From NCBI RefSeq assembly GCF_037975245.1, contig NC_092567.1, positions 7,874,714-7,938,713 on the forward strand: a stretch of DNA of 64,000 nt. Direction: 5' to 3'. The notes below the pieces were generated by a model. It made no database searches. It was not told where the DNA came from and saw only the letters and a list, made by a program, of their open reading frames with translations. Origin of the DNA: Apostichopus japonicus (lineage: Eukaryota; Echinodermata; Holothuroidea; Aspidochirotida; Stichopodidae). Made by a program: the position numbers and the translations under genes. This document shows positions 1 to 9,737 of this stretch, one piece after another; position 1 is the first letter of the stretch, and the number at the start of each line of letters is the position of its first letter.

Positions 1-1534
1 TTCAACATTACAGACTAACATTCAATCTAATAAAATGCACTTAATATATATTGCATTCAAAACGAAACCGTTTCTCTGCACTGACCTTTACAATATCAGC
101 ATCGATCGCCGCACAGTTCTCATATCTCTGTGAATAAAGCGTACGAGCGCCCTCTTAAATAATAAAGTTTGGAATCACACGGAAGAAGGACACAACTATC
201 TTCTGATTATAATAAAGGTATCGTACGATGAAGACTGTGGATTACTCTCAGGATAGTCAGAGTGAGGTTGTAGGATTATTTCGATCATCCATGTTTATTT
301 GATGCAAGAAGGGCCGCCCTGATGTTCATTTGTTGTTGATGTTTACAATAATGAATATTCAAAGAACATAGTGATATAGATATTAAACATCAAGAGAAAC
401 AACAGTGGAATCAGAGTAATGTACAGCTTACTACAATCAAAGCTATTTACATTCCTCGGAGGTTGGGGCGGGGGAGTTTTGAAAGATTATAACCAATTTG
501 ATTTCGTTAACGTTGTGAATACAACCATACATTTACAGGCTAAATTTAGTTATAGCTAAATCATTCGTTTAAACGATATGTTTATGATGGAAGTTAAAGG
601 CCAAACTTGTTTTTATGTACAGAATTTGAACAGGATGACTTTCGAAATATTGCTTGTCATGGACATTTTACATATATGGATACAAACGATTATTCCGGTT
701 AATTAGTCCATAATCTAGCATTTTGAACGATACGTCTGTATTGTCGGTCGAAAAACCTTTATTAACAATGATAAACTCCGAATATTAACCAGACAACCGG
801 TCTAAATTTTAACCGATAATCCAATGTCATTGCCTATAAGGTTTACTTTCCAGTTGTAAATCCTGCACACAAAGATAAATACGGGTTGAATGACTAGTTT
901 AAACGTGTAAATTTACTTCCCAAAATTTACACATATTTTCAATTATATTACCATCAAAGTATGAGTAATTTTATACAGATTTGATGAGTAGATAATATGT
1001 ATACTCATTATAGCTGAGTATTTCTACTCACATTCTTCCTTTACTCTTCTGTCCCATTTTTAACACACTTTTGGTTTTATTACTCGTATGCATCTGTAGC
1101 TGAGTAAAATGACACAGTAAAATATTTAAAAAGACAAGTTTTAAGATTTTTCTCTTTTATTTTATATAATTCTTTTGGTAATAAAAAATCAGTTATCCAG
1201 CTCTTTTGACAACATATTTCTATGATTTGGTTGATAAAAATTTTATGAATTAAATGATCAATAAAAACAATGCAGTTATGAAGAGTTACTCTGTTCCTTT
1301 TACACACAGATCTAGATATAAAGAGCGACCTTAAAAGTTGTTTTAAAAATAAACAGGCTTACTGAGATTGTGAAAACACTGTAGTCAGCCCTCTTAATCA
1401 CATTTACTTGTTTGACAAGTTTCAGTTGTTTTGCTGCTGCTAGAAGTAACATATCATAATAATTCAAGACTAGTTATTGTAACAATAAACTTTGTAAAGT
1501 ATATGAATACTGTAAAACAAACTAAAATAATGTG
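1..1534. other. Intergenic, no gene seen
   Basis: This stretch is AT-rich with no ORF above background and no splice-bounded coding exon that I could recognise on either strand. It lies beyond the 3' end of the minus-strand SAMD3-like gene. Short runs with AACCGG-type words occur at about 690-815, and similar words recur near 25.1 kb, but they are too short to define an element. Confidence 0.5.
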
Positions 1535-2690
1535 CAGCAGCTTGCTTCTTTAAGAACTGCATGCTGAATAACCATGTGATGAAGTAACATAAATAGCAAC
1601 TCGACATACCTCTTATATACAACTAGATAAGTAGCAATTGTTATCTTCTTTTACATGAAGTGTTCTAAAAGACACTGAAAGGATGGTGATAATGTTATAA
1701 CAAAATCCAACTTACTTTAACATTTACTTTACTTCAGGTTTCAGTGTGAAATCATAGTGAAGTTACATATTTTGACAGCGACATACATTTATAAGTAGTT
1801 ACCATAACAAACAAAATGAAACAGTGAAGGTTCAATATTAAAGATAAAATGTAAATCTTAAAAGGAGTTTGCAGCAATGATATCAGCTACTGTCCGAGGA
1901 TAAAAGATCACATGTACATATTGGGCCTGCTTTCAGTTTGAGCAATAGCATTCCATAAAATAATGTTGCATTCGGCTATCTTTGGATATTGTATGTTTAA
2001 TACCTAAAATGATTCCACAAGAAATCCAGTCCTTCCATGAAAGTTAATTAAGTTAAACCCCTATGCATGAAACATGCTTAATATGAACACCAAAGTATAT
2101 GGATACCAAAACCAAAAAATAAGAGAATTCCAGCAACTTGCTTTCCTTTGGGAGCTGCATGCTGATTACCCACTGATGAAAATCATATGTAATAACTCAA
2201 TGTTCCTCTTACATCTAAATAGCATTCCCTTTATCTTAACTTCTCTGTATCAATTGTTCTTCTTTAAATGGAGTACTTACTGACTTTACTAAGGGGTATG
2301 AATGTAAGATTTCTTCTCTTGACACTTAAAGTATGAGATTCACATAATGAAATCCATTGTACTTTAAGATAACACTTTCAGAGTGAAATTATAGTAAAGC
2401 TACATATTTAGAAAACATAAGACTTAAAACAGTCACAATAACAACACAGAATGGAATGATGAAGGTTTAATATCAAAGACAAAGTTTTCAGCAAATTTTA
2501 TCAGGTACTGTCTGGGAATGAAAGCTTAGTTAAAACTGAATACACACATCGTGATGGTTTGACTGCTTTCAGTTTGAACAAGCAGCATTCCATAAAGTTA
2601 TAAATGTCTTTAGTTGCCTTTGGGTATTGCATGTCAAATACCCAAAAAGATTCTACAAGTAAAGCCAGTCCTTCCATGAAAGTTTTACAA
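1535..2690. repeat. Diverged tandem duplication, about 0.6 kb per unit
   Basis: Two diverged copies lie in direct orientation. Copy 1 runs from about 1535 to 2050 and copy 2 from about 2131 to 2690. Shared landmarks in the same order include CAGCA(G/A)CTTGCTTTC with an ACTGCATGCTG-like word, a block around TCATAGTGAAGTTACATA, TGAAGGTT(C/T)AATAT(T/C)AAAG, CTGCTTTCAGTTTGA, and CCAGTCCTTCCATGAAAG (at 2026 and 2665). The offset drifts from about 596 to 639 bp, so indels have accumulated. Copy 2 contains most of the last coding exon of the SAMD3-like gene, so part of the gene was duplicated. Confidence 0.7.
1866..2045 (-). pseudogene. Degenerate copy of the last exon of the SAMD3-like gene
   Basis: Read on the minus strand, this matches the interior of the functional last exon at 2501-2782. 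It keeps recognisable pieces such as the MEGL start of the shared block, the FMEC-region word TTATGGAATGCT and CTCAAACTGAAAGCAG. It has lost the frame: TAA and TAG codons appear within about 25 codons of the MEGL block and small indels separate the conserved pieces. It therefore cannot encode the domain. It sits within the upstream unit (window coordinates) of the tandem duplication, beyond the 3' end of the intact gene. It could also survive as 3'UTR sequence if transcription runs past 2501. Confidence 0.6.
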
Positions 2691-5600
2691 CTGCATACCT
2701 CCACTTGCTCACAATTGACAACAAATCCATCTGCCTCGAAGATGTTCTTGCTGCTGACCAATAAAAATGGTGCTAAGTTCTCCTGAAATGACATTAAAAG
2801 AGGGAATATAAAAATGGTGTAAAGAAAAGTGAAAAATTTGTACCGATAACTTGCCCTATAACATCAATATAAATGTAGGTTGAAGGACCTGCACTGAACG
2901 TGAACTCTTCTGACATCAAATGACCTTTGACCTGCAAGGAAGCAATTCGTTTTTTCTGCTCACCATTGGCAATCTACATCCCAAATTTGATGTTCAACCA
3001 ACTTGTACATTTTGTGTTACTGTGTTTGAAAGCAGCATTAACACACGCAAGTCAAGTCGGTAGTAACACTCCAATGTTTACATACACAAAACCATCAACA
3101 TTTCATAGATTTCTACGTACTTTGCTAAGAAATCTTTGATATACAGTACACATGCTTTTAATCTTACAAACCCTGAATAGATTTACAAATGTATCTGTGC
3201 ATTATAACATGTATTGCCACTTCAGTAGTGAATATGTAAAAAACTTACGTTACTGTGCTCATCTTTGGTGCCCATGATTGATGATGGATTCTTCTTAAAC
3301 AGTGATGGCAGTAAAGACAGTGCAGCGATTATTTTGATCTCTATTTGGGAGTAAATTGGGAATAAAAATTTAGAACAAACAATCAATATATCTACAGACT
3401 ACTAATTTCAAAGAGGGAAAATTCTACCAGATTGACATTGAGTGATATGCCAATAGTTCCATATCATGGTAACTGAAAAGAGTGTAATTAAATAACATTC
3501 AACAGAATGGCATTCCTGGGAAATACAGGTAACAAGCCGCATACTTCAGAGACCCATTCATTTGTGCTATTTGATAAGACAAAATCTATTATTAAGCCAT
3601 CTTACTTTTTCACCATCTCCAGTTCAGTTAAAGGTATACAGTATGTAGTGCACTGTACTTAATTTTCTATGAGTCCTTGGTCAATGTGGAAAATTTAGGA
3701 GGGTGCACAACATCTTCTGAGAAATCGCTACTGAAAACCTCTAGTAATGTTAGAAGGCAAAATGTAGACCAGGTCATTAGTGATGACCTAACAGTGGATC
3801 AATACTTTTCAACTTGAATGCCTCAAAAATCAGTTATCTGTGATGCATAGAATTTGTAAATATGATGGTTTAAACAGCTTCTACACCATCTTCATTATAC
3901 ATGTATGTACCTTCAGCCTTTTCCATTGTTACAGCTTCTGTCAACTTGTTTGCAAATGTTGTCTTGATGAAATTTTCAGCATGTTTGTCCTTGTATGGGA
4001 AGTGCAAAATACCTTCGACAAATGGCCTCAAGTTCTTTGTAATTGTTGTCACACCAGCAACACCAGTAATCCTCTCAAACTCATTGTGAATCTGTAGAAG
4101 ATAGAGTAGGGTCAATGTAATGCTATAGTTATTCTACTGCTTTGATATTTAGTTGACTGGTTCACAGTTGTTCTTCCTCATATCTCAAGAATGGGATTAT
4201 CTGGTAGAGTATGGTCAACATCCACTCTTGTACTGCATTCTTGGCGGATACAATTTACAGGTATATACTTATCACTCTATTATAGGTTAATTCTATTTAT
4301 CGTATGGAGAGAAAAACAAAAACCATTCCCCTCATTAGTTCTGACAGGATTCCTTGCTTTGACATTCACAGATGCATCATTATATTCTAACCTTTAAAGT
4401 TAAGTATCGAAAGTTTCATTTGATAAAACATGACATAGTGATTATGTTATCTGCATATCAGAAACGTCTTAAATATGTTCAACCCAGCAGTGTCCTGGAG
4501 GGAAAGAAGGCAGTACACACAATTTATCTTATAATGTCTTGTATATCGATCAACTGAATAAAGTTGAAATTCTTTTCAAGTCAAACAGCTATAGCTATAA
4601 ATGGACATAGTAAATAATCATACCTCAGTAATGCTAAAGAGAAATGGGTACTTTTCCTTAATGTCCTGTACCATCATCTTGTTGGTGATGTCGCCTCGTC
4701 GTTCATGGAATGTAATTTCCATTAAGGCTTTTACTTTCTTCCAATCTGGAGTCTTCTTTGTACTCTCATCTTGCATCCATCTAGGTACACAAAAAAATAA
4801 AGTACATTGAAGTGTTGATGACAGACAGTGAATTTGCTTTTGACCAGAAACGCAAAATGCATTCAGGTTTCAATGACACAAAATGCTGATTAAACTGAAG
4901 AATCTCACATTTTGAATAGTGGCCTTTGACCTGCACGGAAAGGAATGTGTCTCTTTTCTCCATAGGGTACATGCACATACCAAACGTGAGACCTATCCAA
5001 GTTTCCCTTCTTGAGATGTCCTGTTTACAAGCAAAGCACAACATACACACATATGCATACATATACACACGATCATGAATGCATTGGTTACCATTCTCAT
5101 CAAACCAAAAATGAAAGATGACAGACCAACTCATGCACAAGGTGTTTTGCTGCTGAGATTTAAAAACTATGGTATTCCTGCAAACAAGTTTTGAACAGTA
5201 CTGTGTTATAATTCAATGAGCAGAACCCTGTAAGTAAATTAATGTATAATCTCCAAATGTTCTATTAATGTAATTAACTTGAACTCCTCATTTGGGTATA
5301 AAAATGACTGTAAATAGCTACTAAGAAAAGAATGTTAAAAAATAATTTTTGCTTCCCTACTTTATGTGCATCATAATGCTGCCATGATCTTCGCCTTCAA
5401 GTTCAGGTTGGTGTGAGACTTTCCTGACCTTCCTTCGTCTCTCTTCATCAACCAAGTTTCCCATACTTTTCCGTTCATTCCTAAACTTGTCGGAAATTTT
5501 TAGTTTCCAATAATCCTAACAATGCAAAGGAAAAACAAAATTTGTAACAGGGAAAACAAAATGCACATATGCTATGCACTCAAAACATAAGGGTGAAGAT

Positions 5601-8600
5601 GCAGGGAAATATAATGGGCCAACCAGAAAAATGAACAGTGCACTGAGGATTTGATGAAATTGATGAGTGGTTGGTGTATTTTATAGGCACCCAATCCTTG
5701 ACCGAGAAGTGTTCATCTGCCATCTGGATGCCCAACTGTTCTGAATCTCCAGATGTTCTCAGTTTAGGTCATGTATAGTGCACTTCTTCCACTGCACTGC
5801 TAAGATGTGCTTCTGGGTGAGGGGGCCAGCAACCCCACCCATCAGTAGCTCCTAAGCTGCTGTGAACCACTGATTGGCTCATGTGGATTTATCTTATAGT
5901 GCCTCACAGCCTATATTAGCTCTTGACTTATGTCAAGCTTCATGGGCTATTGTTCACTCTAGCTTTTATAAAAAAAAATCTATGATGCTAGGACTAGATT
6001 GACAGAATCTTAAGGATGTGGCAAATAACACATATACAATTTTTGACATCTTCTGACCTCAGGTGACTATTGACTTCCATCAAGGCAGTAGGTTTCTTGC
6101 ACTACATGTAGTACATCTAGGTACCAACTGTGAGATCCCATAAAGCTTTCCTACTTGAGATATCAGGTTTACAATTACACCATTTGACATATGTTGACCT
6201 CAGATGACATTTCACCTTTACCAAGACAATAGGCCTCTTGTACTCAATGTGTTACATCCACAACTATTATATATCTGTAAGCATCCCTCCACAAGGATAT
6301 CAACATGTTTTATATGCTTCAAAATTGACCCATCTGACCTTTGAATTGTACGAAGAACAATATGCTCATATGTATATAAATATATACATCAAAATATTCA
6401 GATTACCTTTGAAGGACTTACATATGGTTTTGCTGATGGTATGTTGTTTTGTGCTAGGCATGGGTACTCCTTAATCAGTTGTTGTGCAACCTGTTCATAA
6501 TGAAATCTGCTGGGGTATCTGTAGAAACAAACATATTTTACATTTGTTATGATTCTCCAAACATACAGCTTCCAGGATGATTCTCTCATTCTCCATTTTA
6601 TATAATTAACTATAGAAGATATTGAATACAAAGTACCACACAAATGCAAAAGTGATCCAGTGTAGTGCTTTTAAACAATGTACTGTAAGATAGAAATAAT
6701 GTAATCCTCAAAACTGTTTATTGCAAAATAGAAAAACTATATTCCCTGCAACATGTTCAGTGAAATTTCTGATACTAAATGTACACTAAATTTTCACACT
6801 CAGTTTACAAAAAGATCAATTAGCTCATACAGTAGTTGATATTTAAAGGATAAATTCTGTTTACTTCAAATGATTACATCCACATTAAATGATGAAAACA
6901 TGTGCTTTGAAAAATCTCTAGCATAACGGTATCCTACTGCAAACCACATAGTGCTAGAAACATGCTAGCATTTATTGTAGTCCAACTCATTGAGCATACA
7001 GCTTTAATGTATACCCAACTAGATGAGTGGTAGGATCGTATACCTGTTTGTTGATTATTCATACAGAATGCTTGGTGTATGGGTTGGGGATGAAAATATG
7101 TTACTGTTTAGGTCTCAAAAATGCCTAGGTTTTATATGATCAATAACATGTATATTACCTTCCAAACTGTAGCATATAGTCATACAAGACTTGGATTAGT
7201 TGTCTTCTTTGCTTCGTTGTAGGGAAGATTCCCTGATCAAGAGTACTGCGTAGTTGTGATGACATATTCTCACATGGTATCTTAACATCGACAGGCCATG
7301 ATTTCAACTCCAGTTTCACACTGCAATTTAGATATAAGCTATTAAGACTTGTCTTGTAGTTGGAATTGGGTTAGGCACAATGCTTTAATAGCCAGAGTAC
7401 AGTCCAGCCATCACTTGGATCCACCCCCTGGCCTTTCCCCTTAAACACATTATAATTAAAAATAGATATACAACAACAACAATACTACAGTACTGTATTA
7501 ATAATAACAGCAATAATCATATATAATACTCTCTTGTGTGGATAACATCTTTTGAAGCCCAACACTTAAGTCTTTACAGCTTTGGTGGCCCCTCCCTATT
7601 TGCCCCATTTAATAATTTTGTCAGCCCCACCCCTGTCAAGAAGGTAAAATATGTGGTTTCAATCCTATGGAATGCTGTAAAAGCATACCACCAATCTGCA
7701 TCAAAGCAATGTCAATGGGGGGGAAAATGGCAACATATATTAGATTCTGTGATTACATTTCTGGTTGTGCAGGAACTTGTGTCAATCTTACGCATATAAT
7801 ATTCTGACATGAGATGCCCTCGAGCTAACTGAGATTGATTCATTGTTACAATCACGTTTTTTACTAACCTAATTATTAGTAATTAATTAACTGTTTAATC
7901 AATTCCAGAAACTGCTATGTACATGCTGTCAGTTGTACTGAAATCTGACCTTTCATAATCCTCCAAAATGTCAGTACTCTTATTTAATCTCTGCTGGTGA
8001 TATTTCAGAAATGCATCAACATATTATGTTTCATGGACATTATCTTCACTCACGGTAAATTTTTATGGTTCTAAATTAAACACATAATCCAACTTCAATA
8101 TTGCCACTTAAATAGGTTGGTCTTGAGCATGTAAAACCCTATTCAGCAGGTACCACAATGATCATATTTAAAAGTAAAGTCCAGGTCAAACTTTTGTTTT
8201 GGTATGTTACAGAGGAACATAATCAAAGCATGCTAGTGAAATTTGTATTCAATTCCTACAGTATGTACTGTTTTTGAGATATTGACAGCTGAAGTTATTT
8301 GATATTCTACCAAAAGTGAACTTGAAGCAAACAGGTGTGATGTCATAGTTGCACACTGACAAATAATGTTTTGTTTTTTCTTTATTTTTCAGTCTATTGA
8401 TTTGACCTTTGATTGGATAGGGGTTCTAGTAGTGTGTCTAAAAGGGATGTGAAGTTAACAAAATACCAATACCTATGGTACATTCACATTATGGATGCAT
8501 CCAATTGTGGAGTATAAAATTAGACGTAAATGTTAAAGGAAAACAAATCATTATTTATCAGTATGCAACAATGACGTCACACCTGTTTGCTCGCAAGTTC

Positions 8601-9433
8601 ACTTTTGGCATGAAAAGTGGCAACTTCAACTATCAATATCTCAAAACGGTACAAAGCAATGAAATTAAATGCAAATTTACCCAGAATCCTTAGATTATGT
8701 TCCTCTTTAACATATCAAAAGGGAAGTTTGATCTGGCATATTCTTTTAAGCATGCATTTGTGCATATCATTTTGGGCAATTGTAAATATTAGTAGGCCTC
8801 CTGTACAATAGTTTATAAAGTTGCTTCATTATATGCTTAGTAGCTTAATGTTTTATGGCAGTGGGATTGATACAACTTACTTAATCTCAGTGAGTCTAGA
8901 GCTGCTGAAATGCATAGCAGCCTGTAAGGAAACGAGAAAGATTTTAAAGCACTGGTCTTTAAAGAATTTTGACATGCTGTGCATGCAACTTACCGTCCAG
9001 TAGCCGTTTTTGCTCTAGTGGTAGGTGGTTCTGATTCCTCTGCACTGGTTGTGAAAGGACTTGTCTGGTTTGTTGTTGCCACCGGCTCTATTTCACTTTC
9101 CAGTGAAGAAAAGGGGTCATTTTCTAGTGAATCTTCCATCACACTACTGAAGATAGATGAGCAAGCTGGAACTGGGTCACTTGTAAGTGTACTGCAAGTT
9201 GCAATATTAGTCAAGTCCATAATGCAGCTTTGCACTCTGACTTTGTCCCTGTTTTTGATCTCTGATTGATCAATCGTCAGCCACTCTCCCCAATCTTGGC
9301 TGTATCGTTGAAGTTTAATTTCATATTCTTGTGGAATATGAAATAGATCTCTAACTTTGGTAATGACCTCATTTTGCGTTGCTGATAGAACCCGGTGTTC
9401 TGTTCCAAAGGACACTAATAAGACAATGGCCAT
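2501..9433 (-). CDS. SAMD3-like protein, eight coding exons, 521 aa
   Basis: Coding exons in transcript order are 9433-8994, 7320-7159, 6518-6422, 5515-5361, 4780-4624, 4091-3911, 3340-3249 and 2782-2501 (stop TGA at 2501-2503). Every junction has AG/GT ends, phases match throughout, and the total is 1566 nt. The first ATG follows an in-frame TAA, so the N-terminus is set. Residues 1-70 look like a beta-grasp (PB1/ubiquitin-like) module, and 75-146 are Ser/Thr/Glu-rich linker. Residues 150-250 carry the family block with RR(Q)L near 188, a YPCL motif and a DYWK...KFRNERK run. Residues 285-397 hold the W-K-x-V-K-x-L-M helix, KYPFLF and EFERI. The last exon holds an F-V-x-N-C core and a FMECCLF helix. 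From memory this order matches animal proteins annotated SAMD3-like; no SAM domain is visible and the molecular function is unknown. Exon 3 has two in-frame donors (6422 or 6407). An ATTAAA lies on the minus strand at 2466-2471. Exon structure is confident, the family name fairly so. Confidence 0.82.
2900..3010 (-). repeat. Partial TTGACCT-rich interspersed repeat
   Basis: This segment lies in the last intron of the SAMD3-like gene. It contains TTCTGACATCAAATGACC followed by TTTGACCTGCAAGG, then a CAATCTACATCCCAAATTTGA block. The same order (GACCTC pair, then 'ACAT..ACCAAA..TGA') is seen at 4905-5035 and 6040-6320 and, reversed, at 62.6-63.0 kb. It looks like a truncated copy of that family. 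Confidence 0.45.
4905..5035 (-). repeat. TTGACCT-rich interspersed repeat, one unit
   Basis: The unit runs from GGCCTTTGACCTGCACGG through a CATGCACATACCAAACGTG block to CAAGTTTCCCTTCTTGAGAT and CCTGTTTACAAG. Its reverse complement matches the order seen at 62.6-63.0 kb (AAGAAGGGAAGCTTGGACC, then GAGGTCAAA). It lies in the intron between exons 4780-4624 and 5515-5361. Confidence 0.55.
6040..6320 (-). repeat. TTGACCT-rich interspersed repeat, two tandem units
   Basis: Two consecutive units of about 135 bp are seen. Each starts with a 'TGACCTCAG(G/A)TGAC' word (about 6054 and 6190), continues with a CAAG(G)CA(G/A)TAGG(T/C)(T/C)TCTTG block, then an ACATC...CTGTGAG or TCTGTAAG block. They lie in the intron between exons 5515-5361 and 6518-6422 and have the same orientation as the 4905-5035 copy. 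Confidence 0.55.
7321..8993 (-). other. First intron of the SAMD3-like gene
   Basis: This 1.67-kb intron joins coding exons 1 and 2. The donor is at the left edge of exon 1 (CGGTAAGT on the minus strand) and the acceptor at 7321-7323 (GCAG). Splicing joins phase 2 to a single leading base, restoring an Arg codon. No additional coding exon is needed. Its main content is the foldback element at 8155-8774; the rest shows nothing I can name. Confidence 0.7.
8155..8774. mobile_element. Foldback (long inverted repeat) element in intron 1
   Basis: The left arm, about 8155-8373, and the right arm, about 8544-8774, are reverse complements with roughly 75-80% identity by eye. Matching landmarks are GAGGAACATAATC (left) with GATTATGTTCCTC (right), TTTTGAGATATTGA with TCAATATCTCAAAA, CCAAAAGTGAACTTG with CAAGTTCACTTTTGG, and GCAAACAGGTGTGATGTCA with TGACGTCACACCTGTTTGC. 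The spacer is about 170 bp without an ORF. The layout fits a non-autonomous MITE or foldback transposon; no target duplication was identified. Confidence 0.72.
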
Positions 9434-9455
9434 ATTTTGTACTGTACGGACTTCT

Positions 9456-9728
9456 TCAAACACAGGTATTATTTAAAACATGTACCCTTACATCCCAATG
9501 TTCTGTGAAACAAAGATTTACAACATTAAGAAAGGCTGTAACTTTAAAGCACACTATTGTCCTATTTTCTCCCATCACTGTATCAGTTACGTCTAATATT
9601 AATGATCCACAAAAGTCCATTGCCTTTGCAAATTCTTCAGGTTTAAGAAATGAAATCGCAAATGACAGTTCTGAACAAACTGCCATTGTAACTGTAAATG
9701 AAATAAGAAGAGAGGTAGATAATTCCAT
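9456..9728 (-). CDS. Unrecognised 90-codon ORF between the two genes
   Basis: This ATG-started ORF fills most of the 304-bp gap between the transposase-like ORF (stop at 9738) and the SAMD3-like start codon (9433). The product would begin MELSTSLLISF and has an N-terminal hydrophobic run, then a mixed region with KPEEFAKAMDFCG. I recognise no family. It ends 22 bp before the SAMD3-like ATG, so it may simply be 5'UTR or promoter sequence of that gene. An overlapping ORF of 117 codons on the other strand shows that long open frames occur here by chance. Confidence 0.15.
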   Translation of the reverse strand: MELSTSLLISFTVTMAVCSELSFAISFLKPEEFAKAMDFCGSLILDVTDTVMGENRTIVCFKVTAFLNVVNLCFTEHWDVRVHVLNNTCV

Positions 9729-9737
9729 TTAACATAA

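Noticed and set aside
5640-5960. Possible interspersed element in the SAMD3-like intron (TAGGCACCCAATCC...)
   Set aside because: It has no terminal repeats, tail or second copy that I could see in the window.
9379-9732. 117-codon plus-strand frame
   Set aside because: It overlaps the confident minus-strand SAMD3-like exon 1 and has no features of its own.
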